Shown one piece after another: positions 8,339 through 18,270 of a stretch of 64,000 nt of DNA. Under the pieces are notes generated by a model. It did not search any database. It was not told the DNA's origin and saw only the letters and a program-made list of their open reading frames with translations. Source of the stretch: Rhizobium sp. WYCCWR10014 (GTDB lineage: Bacteria > Pseudomonadota > Alphaproteobacteria > Rhizobiales > Rhizobiaceae); assembly GCF_001657485.1 (NCBI RefSeq), contig NZ_LXFU01000030.1:62001-126000 (forward strand), read 5' to 3'. A program made the position numbers and the translations under genes. The stretch's first letter is position 1; each line of letters opens with the position of its first letter.

Positions 8339-9364
8339 ATGATGATGAAACTCTTTTCCAGTTCCAGCCGCTCCCGAGAGCGCTTTCTCGAAGCGATCCT
8401 GCAGAGCGCGATCGAGTATGCGATCATCTCGACAGATCTGGATGGTTTGGTGACCACTTGGAATGAGGGCGCGCGACGGATCCTCGGATGGGACGAGGCT
8501 GAGATTATCGGCAAACCCGCCGCCGTAATTTTCACGCAGGAAGACCTGCAGGCGGGGATTGTCCAACGGGAGATGACCGCCGCTTTAGCGGAAGGCCATG
8601 GCAATGATGAGCGCTGGCACGTTCGCAAGGACGGATCGTTGTTCTGGGCGTCTGGCCAGATGATGGCGTTGACGTCGGACGAGGGCGAAGTCGAGGGCTT
8701 TGTAAAGATTCTGAGAGATCGCACCGAGCAGCGAGAGAATGAGGAGCGACAGCGTGTTCTCATGCATGAACTCTCGCACCGCATGAAGAATACGCTCGCC
8801 GTCGTTCAGGCTATCACCAGCCAATCCTTCCGAAATGCTACTTCTATGGAAGATGCGGAGCAGTCGATCTCGGCACGCATCAGTGCTTACTCGAAAGCGC
8901 ACGACATTTTACTTCAGCAGAACTGGCTGGGCACGAGCATAGCGACCATCGTCGAGGCTACCGCGATTAATCTCGGACTTGAGACGTCAGGGCGTTTCAA
9001 AGCGAGCGGTCCTGCAGTTGAATTGGGTCCACAGGCGGCCCTTTGCTTCTCCCTCGTGCTGCACGAGCTTGTCACCAACGCCAGCAAGTATGGTGCTCTT
9101 TCGGCAGATACAGGGACGGTCGAAATCGAATGGTCCGTGCGAGACGAGGTGGGCGCCCCGAGCCTGAACTTCACTTGGCAGGAGGTTGGAGGTCCGGCGG
9201 TGGAAGCTCCCAGCAAGAAGGGGTTCGGCACACGACTCGTCAGCTCCAGCCTGTCTGCTTTCGGAGCGGTTTCTCTTGATTACGCCCCGACCGGGCTCAT
9301 CCTGAGGCTGGATGCGCCGCTTCAAAAGCTACAATATAAGAACTATTCCGACGCCGAGGAATAA
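8339..9364 (+). CDS. PAS-HWE sensor histidine kinase
   Basis: A 341-residue cytoplasmic kinase. One PAS domain (about 10-130, AIEYAIISTDLDGLVTTWNE onward) is followed by an HWE kinase core: His147 in ELSHRMKN, HELVTNASKYGAL at 242-254 and WQE at 280-282, ending with the G-box KKGFGTRLV. The PAS lacks a LOV cysteine, so the ligand is unknown. Start choice is uncertain: three ATGs in tandem occur at 8339, 8342 and 8345 with AAGGA about 14 bases upstream, while a further in-frame ATG at 8294 would add 15 residues. No response regulator is adjacent; a REC-only protein occurs at 34.5 kb. Confidence 0.88.
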   Translation: MMMKLFSSSSRSRERFLEAILQSAIEYAIISTDLDGLVTTWNEGARRILGWDEAEIIGKPAAVIFTQEDLQAGIVQREMTAALAEGHGNDERWHVRKDGSLFWASGQMMALTSDEGEVEGFVKILRDRTEQRENEERQRVLMHELSHRMKNTLAVVQAITSQSFRNATSMEDAEQSISARISAYSKAHDILLQQNWLGTSIATIVEATAINLGLETSGRFKASGPAVELGPQAALCFSLVLHELVTNASKYGALSADTGTVEIEWSVRDEVGAPSLNFTWQEVGGPAVEAPSKKGFGTRLVSSSLSAFGAVSLDYAPTGLILRLDAPLQKLQYKNYSDAEE

Positions 9365-9611
9365 TTTGTTGCAAAGCTAGGAAGGCTGGCGCTCGAGAAA
9401 TCAGAGACATCGATGATGTCATCGCGAGACGGAAATCCGCGATCTTACCCGTTCCGGCGCGATGAACTTTCTCCTCGATTGGTGAGGCTTGCCGGACAGA
9501 ATTGGCAACAGGGCACCTGGCTACCGGACGATCGGATGTCGCGGAACTCTGTGTATGGCACGCGCTGACTTCCTTTTAGATGGATAAAATTGAACGCGCA
9601 GCCTTCTTCGC

Positions 9612-10385
9612 TTAGAGCAAGGTTGGCTGTGACACCGGCTCCCCCGACGTGCCCACGATGGTCGAACCGTAGGGCTCCCGTGACGTCACCACGATCTGGT
9701 GGCTCGGGCGCGGCCGGGCGAGCGCCTTCGCCTCCTCCCAGGGTGCACGCATCCATACATCCACCTCATCCTGCGTCAGCAAGAGGACCGGCATCGCCTT
9801 CTGATGGATCGGCTTGACGATATCGTTGGGATCAGTCGTCAGAAAGGCATAGAGGTCGTCGGTCGTCAATCCATCCTTGACCTTCCGGACGCTCTGCCAC
9901 TGCCGAAGGTGCAAGCCGGCGAAGAACATCAGGGGCTTGCTTTCGTCACGGGCGAACCACGCGTTCGGCGTGTTGCCACCGTCTTTCTTGCTGGCAGGAT
10001 CGGGTTCGGCAAAACTGGTCACCGGAACGATGCATCTATTCTCAACGCCGAACCATTTCTTCCAGTGCGGGACGTTGAGATTTCGGATGTTGGTGACGCC
10101 CTTGTCCGGTTCCATCCGGATGAGCATGTCCATATCGACCGGCTTATTCTTCTGCCGCAACTTCTCTGCCCGGGCGTCGGCCGCCTGCTTGATCACGAAA
10201 AAAGGGGAAGGCAGCCCCCACCTCGCATGTGCAAGCTGTTTCCGGCCGTCCGCCGTATTGCGAACGATTGGGCCAGCTTGGTCGGGGTTCATCTGATAGG
10301 CTGGCATCAGGTTGATCAGGCTCTCGGCGTCCTGGGCCCATTTGCTAACCCAGTCCTTGTCCTCCATTCGGTAGAGATTGCACAT
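9612..10385 (-). CDS. SOS response-associated peptidase (SRAP)
   Basis: A 257-residue SRAP domain protein (YedK/HMCES family), which forms a DNA-protein crosslink with abasic sites in single-stranded DNA through Cys2. The protein begins MCNLYRM, so Met removal exposes the catalytic Cys2; this fixes the start at 10385 although a TTG three codons upstream is nearer to the GGGAGG site. Other expected elements are DARAEKLRQK (around the active-site Asn/Glu region), RCIVPVTSFAEPD, FAGLHLRQW and PIHQKAMPVLL, the latter holding the active-site His. This is the rhizobial variant that lacks the YEW motif. It lies 57 bases after a gene of unknown function preceded by a LexA box, so it is probably SOS induced. 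Confidence 0.9.
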   Translation of the reverse strand: MCNLYRMEDKDWVSKWAQDAESLINLMPAYQMNPDQAGPIVRNTADGRKQLAHARWGLPSPFFVIKQAADARAEKLRQKNKPVDMDMLIRMEPDKGVTNIRNLNVPHWKKWFGVENRCIVPVTSFAEPDPASKKDGGNTPNAWFARDESKPLMFFAGLHLRQWQSVRKVKDGLTTDDLYAFLTTDPNDIVKPIHQKAMPVLLLTQDEVDVWMRAPWEEAKALARPRPSHQIVVTSREPYGSTIVGTSGEPVSQPTLL

Positions 10386-10442
10386 CGATCGCAACGACCT
10401 CCCTTGCGCGTTTCGGACAGCCTATGCCTTTCGCACAGGACG

Positions 10443-10910
10443 TCAAACTCCCCGCCGAGTGTCCGTGTCGTCACCGCTGGTCTCGTCCTTAGGGAAGAAT
10501 TGACCTTCATGCGCCCAATCGGCCTCGGCCTCTTCAAACTCTTCCGGTAAAAGGTGGTAGATGACGAGCTTGTCGAGCACATCGTCCACGTCCTGGGCCA
10601 TTTTGAGCAGGTCCATTGACTTGCCCATATGGCCGCGCTCGTCGAACCTATCAAAGCACATACCAGAGACCATGGTGTGAAGATCGAGAACCTTCTTCGT
10701 CGTCTCCGGGTGGAAATAAGGTTCGTTTCCATAATCAAGGGAATTTGACACGGCTTGCACTCGACGGGACAGAACGTCTGATCGAGACCTCGAACCGTCT
10801 TCGGCGAAAACGTCGTAGCACCGTCTACCGGCGTGGCTCGCGTAGACCGCAACCTTCATGACATCGTCGGGTGAAATATTATGATCGTCTTTGTACAAGA
10901 TGGTGGGCAT
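10443..10910 (-). CDS. unknown protein behind a LexA box (155 aa)
   Basis: A 155-residue acidic protein (MPTILYKDDHNISPDDVMKV at the N-terminus) with no signal peptide, membrane segment or domain I recognise. The start is well supported by GGAGG 6 bases upstream. A canonical alphaproteobacterial LexA box lies at 10957-10971, 47 bases before the ATG, and the SRAP gene follows 57 bases downstream on the same strand. By context it is a candidate DNA-damage gene that may act with SRAP. The C-terminal tail is Asp/Glu/Thr-rich and probably disordered. Confidence 0.75.
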   Translation of the reverse strand: MPTILYKDDHNISPDDVMKVAVYASHAGRRCYDVFAEDGSRSRSDVLSRRVQAVSNSLDYGNEPYFHPETTKKVLDLHTMVSGMCFDRFDERGHMGKSMDLLKMAQDVDDVLDKLVIYHLLPEEFEEAEADWAHEGQFFPKDETSGDDTDTRRGV

Positions 10911-10956
10911 GCCAAATCCTCCAAGCCGGAATGAGTTATCGGATTGCTGCGGGAAT

Positions 10957-10971
10957 GTTCCTACTTTGTTC
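10957..10971. promoter_or_regulatory. LexA (SOS) box
   Basis: GTTC, seven bases, GTTC: an exact match to the alphaproteobacterial direct-repeat SOS operator. It lies just upstream of the unknown 155-aa gene and its likely operon partner, the SRAP gene. Confidence 0.8.
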
Positions 10972-11121
10972 TTTTTATCGAAAGAGAGTCAATCGCAAAT
11001 CGTGTCGGCCGTCGCAGACAGAACCTCAGCGCCGGCTTACCGTTCCTAGTGGGCGGCTCCTCCCACTCAAGAGAGCTTGGAAAAGCAGTATCTCACTGAC
11101 GGGCAGACCTCGCGCGGCGTC

Positions 11122-14100
11122 TTAATGGAAGTTTCGGCTCTTCACCTTGAGCTGATCAATATGAAGGTCCGGAACGAAGATGTCCCTCGGCTTTGCGGCC
11201 GCCACCCTGTCGCGCGAATCCGGAGCTCCTGGCGTGCCGTGCGCGAACTCGTCACCGCGTCCAGTTGGCAGCCGGAACTCTGCGTCGCGGTCGGCCAGCC
11301 CGGAGAGATCGCCAGACAGGTCGAAGGCTTGCTGGGCAACGAGGTGAACGACGTCGCCTTCACGCTGAATTCTCCCATTGATCGCGATCATCGATGCGCC
11401 GAGGACGACGCGACGGCGTTGCTCGAAGAGCTTGGGCCAGACGACGACGTTGGCCGGCCCGGTCTCGTCCTCGATCGTCATGAAGATGACGCCCTTGGCG
11501 CTGCCGGGTCTCTGCCGGACGAGGACCAGGCCAGCGGTCATCAACCAGCGACCATCCCGCGCGTTCATGGCTTCGGCGCAAGTGACGATCCGGCGCTCCG
11601 TCAAGGCCGTCCGAAGGAAGGTGACAGGGTGTTCGCGCAGCGTCAGCCCGATATGACTGTAATCCTGGACAACGTTGTGCCCTTCCGTCATCTGACGGAG
11701 GGCGACTTCGGGTTCCTGCTGCTCGGCGACCGCCCTCGCCTGGCGTTCGGAAGCAGCGGCAAAGAGCGGAAGGGGTTCGTCACGCAGGGCCTTGATCGCC
11801 CACAAGGCGTCGCGCCGCCGAAGTCCCAGCGACTGCAGGAAGGCATCGGCCTCGGCGAGTTCGACCAGAGACGCCGCCGGCACCCCGGACCGTCGCCACA
11901 TATCGTCAACGCTTTCGAACGGCTGGTCCATGCGGGCAGCGACGATACGCCCGGCGTCGGCGGCAGCGAGGCCGCGCACCAAGCGCATCCCCAGGCGGAC
12001 AGCGTGGCGATCGGTATCGGCAACGGATTCGAGCGTGCAATCCCACCGGGAATTGTTGACACAGGCCGGCCGAATCTCGACGCCGTGGTTGCGAGCGCAA
12101 CCGACGATCTGGGCCGGCGCGTAAAATCCCATCGGCTGTGAGTTCAGCAGCGCCGCGCAAAAGACCTCCGGATAGTGGCACTTCACATAGTTGGAGGCAT
12201 AGGCGATCAAGGCGAACGATGCCGCATGGGATTCCGGGAAGCCATAGCTGCCGAACCCTTCAAGCTGGCTGAAGGTCTTCTCGGCAAATTCGGCCGTGTA
12301 GCCGTTCTTGATCATGCCGGACACGAGCTTGTCCTTGAAGCGGGAGACACCGCCGGTGAACTTGAAGGTGGCCATGCTCTTGCGAAGTTGATCGGCCTCG
12401 CCGCCGGTGAAGCCGGCGCACACCATCGCGACCTTCATCGCAGACTCCTGGAAGAGCGGGACGCCGAGTGTCTTGCCGAGAACGGCCTCCAGTTCCGGCG
12501 TCGGATAGACGACAGCCTCCTTGCCTTCCCGGCGGCGGAGATAGGGATGCACCATGTCGCCCTGGATCGGACCGGGCCGGACGATCGCCACCTGGATCAC
12601 GAGGTCATAGAAGGTCCGCGGCTTCAGGCGCGGCAACATTGCCATCTGCGCCCTCGACTCGATCTGGAAAGTGCCGAGGGTGTCGGCTTTTCGGATCATC
12701 GCGTATGTCGCCTGGTCCTCCTGAGGGATGGTCGCAAGATCAAGGTGCTCATCCTTGTGTTCTCGGATGAGCGCGAAGGCCTTCGCCATGCAGGTCAGCA
12801 TGCCGAGCGCCAGGACGTCGACTTTCATGAATTTGAGCGCCTCGACGTCGTCCTTGTCCCACTCGATCACCTGCCGGTCGACCATTGCGGCGGGTTCGAT
12901 CGGGACGAGATCATCGAGGCGGTCGTGCGTCAGGACGAAGCCGCCTGGATGCTGCCCCAGATGCCGAGGAGCGCCCATGAGCTGCTGGGCAAGCTTTAGG
13001 GTCAGCGCGAGCCGGCGGTCTTCCGGGTTCAAACCCTGATCACGAAGACTGCGGTCACTGACCAGCTCTTCCGACCACGCCCACATGCCCGAGGACAGGG
13101 CTTTGATGAGGTCCTCGGGCAAACCGAGCGCCTTGCCGACGTCGCGGATGGCACCCTTCGCCCGGTAGCGTGTGACTGTTGAGCAGAGTGCGGCCTTGTC
13201 CTTTCCGTAGGTCTTGTAGATCCATTGAATGACCTCCTCGCGCCTCTCATGTTCGAAATCGACGTCGATGTCCGGCGGCTCGTCGCGCTCCTGGGAGACG
13301 AAGCGCTCGAACAGGAGATCGTTGGTCGAGGGGTCGATGCTGGTGATGCCGAGGATGTAGCAGACGGCCGAGTTCGCCGCCGAGCCCCGCCCCTGGCAGA
13401 GGATGCCTTGCGTTCGGGCGAAGCGGACGATCGAGAACACGGTCAGGAAGTATGGGGCGTATTTCATCGTCCGGATGAGATCGAGCTCGTGACGGACGAT
13501 CTTGAGAACCTCCGGCGGCAGGCCTTCCGGATAGCGGTTGGGCACGCATTCCAAGACATAGTGCTCGAGGGATTCCTGCGGGGTCTTGTCTGGGAGGATC
13601 GCCTCCTCGGGATACTGGTAGGTCAGCTCCTCCAGCGAGAACCTGCAGCGGTCGACGATCTCCATCGTCCGAGCCAGCGCTTCCGGGTAGCGTGGAAACA
13701 GTCTCTCCATTTCTTCCGGAGGCTTCAAGTATCGATCGGCGTGGCGCTCACGCTCGAAGCCGACGTCGTCGATGGTGGTTTTGTTTCGAATGCAGGTGAC
13801 GACGTCCTGGAGCTGCCGGCGGCCCGGCTCGTGGAAGAGGACGTCGTTCGTGACGACTGTTCGCACACGGTGCCTCATCGCCATGTTCGACAATTCGTGC
13901 AGCCTCAACTGGTCGTTCGGACGACGCCGGAGGCAAAGCGAGACATACGCTCGGTCCCCGAATATCTCGGCCATCTTGCGAAGTTGGACGGCGCAGGTCT
14001 CGTCAGGAAGGTCGGGCACCAGGATACCAAGCAGCCCCTCGGAGTAGAGAGCGACGTCGTCGAGGTTCAACATGCAGTTCGCCTTGCCGCCCCTTCCCTT

Positions 14101-14385
14101 GCCAAGCGTGAGGAGCCGGGTGAGCCGCGCATAGGCGCTGCGGTCGGTAGGATAGACCAGCACTGACATTCCCTCCTGCAGGTCCAGCCGACAACCAACA
14201 ACGAGACGGACGCCTGTCGCGCGCGACGCCTCGAGCGCCCGGACAATCCCGGCCAGGCTGTTGCGATCGACAATGCCGAGAGCCTCGATGCCGAGTTCCC
14301 TGGCGGTAATGAAGAGCTCGTCGGCGGAGGACGCGCCACGAAGGAAGCTGAAATGCGTCGTGACCTGGAGCTCGGCGTATCTCAC
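11122..14385 (-). CDS. dnaE2: error-prone DNA polymerase DnaE2 (ImuC)
   Basis: A 1087-residue C-family polymerase of the DnaE2/ImuC type, the catalytic subunit of the ImuA-ImuB-DnaE2 translesion mutasome. The N-terminal PHP domain opens with [19 protein letters not shown]; the palm contains [15 protein letters not shown] and the catalytic aspartates in [13 protein letters not shown]; the thumb/fingers region has [17 protein letters not shown] and [19 protein letters not shown]; the C-terminus has an OB-fold. The start was set at a GTG (14385) that overlaps the imuB stop as GTGA, because family members begin (M)RYAELQ; an ATG at 14409 would add eight residues. It is the last gene of the operon and should be SOS induced from the LexA box upstream of imuA. 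Confidence 0.95.
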   Translation of the reverse strand: MRYAELQVTTHFSFLRGASSADELFITARELGIEALGIVDRNSLAGIVRALEASRATGVRLVVGCRLDLQEGMSVLVYPTDRSAYARLTRLLTLGKGRGGKANCMLNLDDVALYSEGLLGILVPDLPDETCAVQLRKMAEIFGDRAYVSLCLRRRPNDQLRLHELSNMAMRHRVRTVVTNDVLFHEPGRRQLQDVVTCIRNKTTIDDVGFERERHADRYLKPPEEMERLFPRYPEALARTMEIVDRCRFSLEELTYQYPEEAILPDKTPQESLEHYVLECVPNRYPEGLPPEVLKIVRHELDLIRTMKYAPYFLTVFSIVRFARTQGILCQGRGSAANSAVCYILGITSIDPSTNDLLFERFVSQERDEPPDIDVDFEHERREEVIQWIYKTYGKDKAALCSTVTRYRAKGAIRDVGKALGLPEDLIKALSSGMWAWSEELVSDRSLRDQGLNPEDRRLALTLKLAQQLMGAPRHLGQHPGGFVLTHDRLDDLVPIEPAAMVDRQVIEWDKDDVEALKFMKVDVLALGMLTCMAKAFALIREHKDEHLDLATIPQEDQATYAMIRKADTLGTFQIESRAQMAMLPRLKPRTFYDLVIQVAIVRPGPIQGDMVHPYLRRREGKEAVVYPTPELEAVLGKTLGVPLFQESAMKVAMVCAGFTGGEADQLRKSMATFKFTGGVSRFKDKLVSGMIKNGYTAEFAEKTFSQLEGFGSYGFPESHAASFALIAYASNYVKCHYPEVFCAALLNSQPMGFYAPAQIVGCARNHGVEIRPACVNNSRWDCTLESVADTDRHAVRLGMRLVRGLAAADAGRIVAARMDQPFESVDDMWRRSGVPAASLVELAEADAFLQSLGLRRRDALWAIKALRDEPLPLFAAASERQARAVAEQQEPEVALRQMTEGHNVVQDYSHIGLTLREHPVTFLRTALTERRIVTCAEAMNARDGRWLMTAGLVLVRQRPGSAKGVIFMTIEDETGPANVVVWPKLFEQRRRVVLGASMIAINGRIQREGDVVHLVAQQAFDLSGDLSGLADRDAEFRLPTGRGDEFAHGTPGAPDSRDRVAAAKPRDIFVPDLHIDQLKVKSRNFH

Positions 14386-15893
14386 CCGAATATCCCGTGC
14401 ATGAACCACTTATGCGAGCCCGTTTCGGGATCGATGCCGTCGCCGGAGCGAAAGATCCAGTATCGTTCGCCGCTCTCGTTTTCGATGACGAAGTAGTCGC
14501 GCACCGCCTCGAATTCGCTGTCGCGCTTCCACCATTCGCCGAAGACGCGTTCCGGGCCGTCGGCGCGTTTGACGCGATGACGCTTGCCGCGCCAGGTGAT
14601 GCTGGCCGGCGGATGATCCGGCAATAGGGCTATCGCCTCGATCCGATCGGGACGCGCAAACAGCCGCACCGGCCGCCGCCAATGGTGGACCCAATCTTCC
14701 GTCACGTCCTCGCCGATAGCGGCGACACGTTGGACGCTGCGCTCCGGAACGTCGGACGCGACGGGCGCCACCCGGTAGACGCGCTGGCCTCGGTTACCGA
14801 GGACGTCGATCAGCGGTGTGATGTCGGCATCTTCTTCGTCGACAAGCGAGGACGCCTTCTGCTTCTCTTCGAGCGGTTCCGACATCACGGCGACGAGGGT
14901 CAGCTTTTCGATCCCGAAACCCGGCTCGATCGTCTGCGTCCGATCGCGGAACAGTTTCGTCAGCCAGGCAACGTCTCGCACGGGCTTGGCGGTTCCCGCT
15001 CTGATCGCCTGCCTGGTTGCGTCGACCTTCTCGACGATGAGATCCGTCCGGCGGACGCCAAGACCTTTCCGCTGGAGTTCGGCGACGAGTTGAACAATCA
15101 GCCGGCCGACGTACTTGTCGATCGTTTCCGCTGCACCGATCGGCTCGGCGAACGATCGAGCGACCTCGACGAGCTCTGGGCTACGGATCGGATCTATCGG
15201 TTCGGAGACGCGACCGAACATCTGGTCGAGACGCCGTCCGATTTCCGGGCCGAAGCGAAGCGCCAGGGGAGCGCGCGCTGTCGTCGACAGCTCGCCGATC
15301 GTCCGGAAGCCGAGAATGCGCAGATCGCCCACGATCTTCTCGGATAGCCGCAGCAGGGAGATCGGAAGGCGTTCGACGGCCCGAATGGTCTCGCCACTGG
15401 GAACGATGACGGTTTCGCGGTTGGCGGCACGGGCGCATGCATGAGCCGCGCCCCATGTGTCCGCTATGGCGACCCGTGCCGTCAGTCCCTTGGCACGGAA
15501 CCGATTGGCGATGCTCGTCACCATGCGCTCCTCGCCGCCCTGCAGATGGTCGGCGCCCTCCGTGTCCATGACGATTCCGTCCAGCGCGTCGACGGCGACG
15601 ATTGGCGAATACTGCGTCAGCGCCCACATGGTGACGCGTTCGAGCGCCGCCGCATCTGCGGCGGGATCGGCGTCGATCATCCGCAGGCCCTGGAGGAGCG
15701 CCTGCGCCTTGGCGGCCGGCATGCCGACGTGGATTCCAGCCTTTCTGGCCGCGGCGTCGGCGGCGGAGACCCAGCGCTTGGAGCCGCTCTTCGAAATGAC
15801 GGCGATCGTCTCCTCAACGGGAATTGCGGGATCGCCCCGTCTGATCCTGTCGGTCGGCAAATCGGGAAAATATATCGATACGACCCTTGCCAT
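14382..15893 (-). CDS. imuB: ImuB, inactive Y-family polymerase-like protein
   Basis: A 503-residue Y-family-like protein that works as the hub joining ImuA, DnaE2 and the beta clamp. It keeps the polymerase fold ([17 protein letters not shown] onward, fingers with [17 protein letters not shown], little-finger domain from about 230) but lacks the catalytic acid set: the region equivalent to SLDEAYLDVT in the DinB of this window reads [14 protein letters not shown]. This loss is typical of ImuB. The C-terminal region ends in the conserved [26 protein letters not shown] area, quoted here as WIFR and WFMHG blocks. It overlaps imuA by about 80 bases and dnaE2 by 4, showing tight co-translation. 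Confidence 0.93.
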   Translation of the reverse strand: MARVVSIYFPDLPTDRIRRGDPAIPVEETIAVISKSGSKRWVSAADAAARKAGIHVGMPAAKAQALLQGLRMIDADPAADAAALERVTMWALTQYSPIVAVDALDGIVMDTEGADHLQGGEERMVTSIANRFRAKGLTARVAIADTWGAAHACARAANRETVIVPSGETIRAVERLPISLLRLSEKIVGDLRILGFRTIGELSTTARAPLALRFGPEIGRRLDQMFGRVSEPIDPIRSPELVEVARSFAEPIGAAETIDKYVGRLIVQLVAELQRKGLGVRRTDLIVEKVDATRQAIRAGTAKPVRDVAWLTKLFRDRTQTIEPGFGIEKLTLVAVMSEPLEEKQKASSLVDEEDADITPLIDVLGNRGQRVYRVAPVASDVPERSVQRVAAIGEDVTEDWVHHWRRPVRLFARPDRIEAIALLPDHPPASITWRGKRHRVKRADGPERVFGEWWKRDSEFEAVRDYFVIENESGERYWIFRSGDGIDPETGSHKWFMHGIFG

Positions 15894-16572
15894 CGCAGGC
15901 TCCTACTTCGAACTCGGCGCACTCACCCGCTTTCACCCTCATCAGTTCCAGAAACCACCTCGCCCGCCCGACACCTGGAACCGGCAGCTCCTCGCTTGGG
16001 ATGACGCTCACCCTCCAGCGCGTGGTCGATGCCGTCGGCTGCCCGAAGTCGTTGGCCTCGGTCTGCCGTCGCCACCGCCGCACCGCGAGCGCCATCGTGC
16101 CGGTCTTCTCGGATGCGAGTTGCAGCCGCCGCGACGCCGCCATCGGCAGGCGGACGATCTCGCCCACCACCGCGCCGAGCCCGCCGTATGAGAGCCCCTC
16201 CTCCATGTTCGCAAGAACGTCCTCCTCCTTGTCGGACTCGACGAAGACGACCCGGTTGGGATGCAAACCCGCCTGCGCCAGGGCCGGGAAGAACAGATCG
16301 GGACGTGTCAGGCACCAGACGATCTTGCCTTTCGTTCGCGCGGCAATGCCAGCCACGAACAGGGCGGCCGCAGCGCCATCGACGGTGCCGGCCCCGCCGC
16401 CAGCGCATTCATGCAGCGCCCCATGGGCCAATCCGCCGCCCGGAAGCCGCTCGTCGATCTGGGCCACGCCGAAAGGCAAAACGCCTCGCTTGAGCTGACT
16501 GGCGCTTTCCAGGTGAGCGATCTGCCCGCGCAGACAGTCGAGGATAGCGTTTGGGGCGACGGCGGGGTTCAT
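15814..16572 (-). CDS. imuA: ImuA, RecA-like mutasome subunit
   Basis: A 252-residue RecA/SulA-like protein, first gene of the imuA-imuB-dnaE2 cassette and needed for mutasome assembly in alphaproteobacteria. Visible features are FGVAQIDERLPGGGLAHGALHE, which replaces the usual Walker A with a degenerate glycine-rich loop, KIVWCLTRPDLFFPALAQAG and the C-terminal RWRVSVIPS and RWFLELMR blocks. The start at 16572 is fixed by a near-perfect AAAGGAG site 5 bases upstream; the open frame continues 22 codons further but would run into the LexA box. The LexA box at 16620-16634 lies about 48 bases before the start. Confidence 0.92.
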   Translation of the reverse strand: MNPAVAPNAILDCLRGQIAHLESASQLKRGVLPFGVAQIDERLPGGGLAHGALHECAGGGAGTVDGAAAALFVAGIAARTKGKIVWCLTRPDLFFPALAQAGLHPNRVVFVESDKEEDVLANMEEGLSYGGLGAVVGEIVRLPMAASRRLQLASEKTGTMALAVRRWRRQTEANDFGQPTASTTRWRVSVIPSEELPVPGVGRARWFLELMRVKAGECAEFEVGACDGKGRIDIFSRFADRQDQTGRSRNSR

Positions 16573-16619
16573 GATCTCCTTTAACGGCAACCCGTTTTCG
16601 GCTTGAGTAACAACAATAT

Positions 16620-16634
16620 GTTCGGTATTTGTTC
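16620..16634. promoter_or_regulatory. LexA (SOS) box
   Basis: GTTC-N7-GTTC, an exact alphaproteobacterial SOS box, in the region between leftward imuA and a rightward small gene plus dinB. It clearly suits imuA and may also repress the rightward genes, whose first start is about 110 bases away. Confidence 0.82.
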
Positions 16635-16745
16635 TCAAGGCGTAAATGAGTCAATGCGCATATGACCCGCTGAAGTTGAGCACGAGTGCAACGCAGAAAA
16701 ATCGCCTGTCGATTCAATCGGATGGCGAGGAAGGAATATTTTCGG

Positions 16746-17006
16746 ATGCGCAGAAGGCGGCCTGTGGACGATGGGGTCCCGAGACTGAAGGATCACAAGG
16801 TCCCGGTGATCGAACTCATCTGTCGTTTCTGCGATCGCCATTGCGCCCACGAGCGCAGGCTGTTGGTGAAAGCGTTTGGCGCAAGCGTCAGCTTCGCGCA
16901 AATCCGCCGACGCATGGCCATGGGCTGCGAACGGATGCAGACGTTCGAGGGTGACAAGTGTGGAGCACATTTCCCATGTTTGGGGAACCTCGTCGATGGA
17001 AGCTAG
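16746..17006 (+). CDS. small Cys-rich protein upstream of dinB
   Basis: An 86-residue basic protein with a possible zinc site: CRFCDRHCAH near the middle and GDKCGAHFPC near the C-terminus, separated by a helix (RRLLVKAFGASVSFAQIRRRM). I know no characterised function, but proteins with this CxxC plus CGA-FP pattern recur in rhizobial genomes. The start at 16746 is preceded by GAGGAAGGAA with about 10 bases spacing; an ATG at 16722 would add eight residues. It ends 3 bases before dinB, so the two are probably one transcript, possibly SOS controlled. Confidence 0.65.
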   Translation: MRRRRPVDDGVPRLKDHKVPVIELICRFCDRHCAHERRLLVKAFGASVSFAQIRRRMAMGCERMQTFEGDKCGAHFPCLGNLVDGS

Positions 17007-17009
17007 AGG

Positions 17010-18101
17010 ATGACAGGCGAAGAAAGCAGCCTGCGGCCGCGCAAGATCGTGCATGTCGACATGGATGCCTTCTACGCATCGGTCGAGCAGCGTGACAATC
17101 CGGAACTGCGTGGCTTGCCGGTAGCTGTCGGTAGTCCTGCTGCACGCGGAGTGGTGGCGGCCGCCAGCTATGAAGCCAGAAAGTTCGGCATTCATTCCGC
17201 CATGCCGTCGGTGACCGCCCAGCGGAAATGCCCGGACCTTGTCTTCGTCAGGCCGCGCTTCGATATCTACAAGGCCGTCTCGCTGCAGATAAGGACGATC
17301 TTTGCCGAGTACACGCCGATGATCGAGCCATTGTCGCTCGACGAGGCCTATCTCGACGTCACTGAAAATCTCAAAGGCATGGAGATCGCCACCGAGATAG
17401 CCGCCGAAATCCGCGCCAAAATCAAAGCAACCACCGGGCTCACCGCCTCGGCCGGCATTTCCTACAACAAGTTCCTGGCAAAGATGGCATCCGACCAGAA
17501 CAAGCCGGACGGCCAGTTCGTCATCACGCCGAAGAACGGTCCGGCCTTCGTCGAGCGCCTGCCCGTCAAGAAGTTTCATGGCGTCGGGCCGGCGACAGCC
17601 GGGAAGATGCATCGGCTCGGGATCGAGACGGGAGCCGACCTGAAGCAGAAAACACTCGACTTCCTCGTCGAACATTTCGGAAAATCGGGGCCGTATTTTT
17701 ATGGCATCGCCCGCGGCATCGACAATCGCCAGGTCAGACCGAACCGGGTGCGGAAATCCGTCGGTGCGGAAGACACTTTCTCTACGGACATCCATTCTTA
17801 TGAACCCGTGCGCGAAGGACTTCAGACGCTGATCGAAAAGGTATGGGGCTATTGCGAGGCCAATGAAATTGGCGCCAAGACGGTGACGCTCAAGGTCAAA
17901 TATGCCGACTTCAGCCAGATCACCCGCAGCAAAACCGTTCCGGCACCTCTGTCCGCGATCACCGATCTTGAGGAGGTGGTCGACCTGCTTCTCGCGCCGA
18001 TCTTCCCGCCGCGAAAAGGCATTCGGCTGCTTGGCGTGTCGCTGTCTTTGCTGGAACGGAAGAGGTCTGAAACGACGCCGCAGTTGCGGCTGGCGCTTTA
18101 G
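17010..18101 (+). CDS. dinB: DNA polymerase IV
   Basis: A 363-residue Y-family translesion polymerase with all catalytic acids: VDMDAFYASVEQRDNP (first Asp pair) and SLDEAYLDVT (second Asp/Glu). The steric region VVAAASYEARKFGIHSAMPS, the helix-hairpin-helix GVGPATAGKMHRLGI and the little finger (RKSVGAEDTFSTD) follow in the usual order. Length is normal. It extends DNA past minor-groove adducts and mismatched ends. The gene follows a small Cys-rich gene with 3 bases between; the ribosome-binding site GGAAGC is modest. Unlike the ImuB of this window it should be catalytically active. Confidence 0.95.
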   Translation: MTGEESSLRPRKIVHVDMDAFYASVEQRDNPELRGLPVAVGSPAARGVVAAASYEARKFGIHSAMPSVTAQRKCPDLVFVRPRFDIYKAVSLQIRTIFAEYTPMIEPLSLDEAYLDVTENLKGMEIATEIAAEIRAKIKATTGLTASAGISYNKFLAKMASDQNKPDGQFVITPKNGPAFVERLPVKKFHGVGPATAGKMHRLGIETGADLKQKTLDFLVEHFGKSGPYFYGIARGIDNRQVRPNRVRKSVGAEDTFSTDIHSYEPVREGLQTLIEKVWGYCEANEIGAKTVTLKVKYADFSQITRSKTVPAPLSAITDLEEVVDLLLAPIFPPRKGIRLLGVSLSLLERKRSETTPQLRLAL

Positions 18102-18205
18102 ACGCCAAGCATTGGAGGACATCAAGATCACCGACGTCGCCGCATCATCTGGACGTCCGACGGTGTGCACGATGAGGCGGAGCTTGTGCAGCGACGCACC
18201 GTAAC

Positions 18206-18231
18206 GGAACCATCTGCTCTCGCCGCGGGTT
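18206..18231 (+). promoter_or_regulatory. EcfG-type promoter (18-base spacer)
   Basis: GGAAC-N18-GTT, about 40 bases upstream of the DUF2231 gene. The spacer is one base longer than in the other copies of this window, so it is a weaker match. Confidence 0.42.
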
Positions 18232-18270
18232 GGATAGGCATCTCCCAGCTCTCAATCCCACGGAGCATCC

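Noticed and set aside
16635-18170. 511-codon leftward frame opposite dinB
   Set aside because: It is fully antisense to a complete, motif-rich DinB. Long antisense frames are common in high-GC genes.
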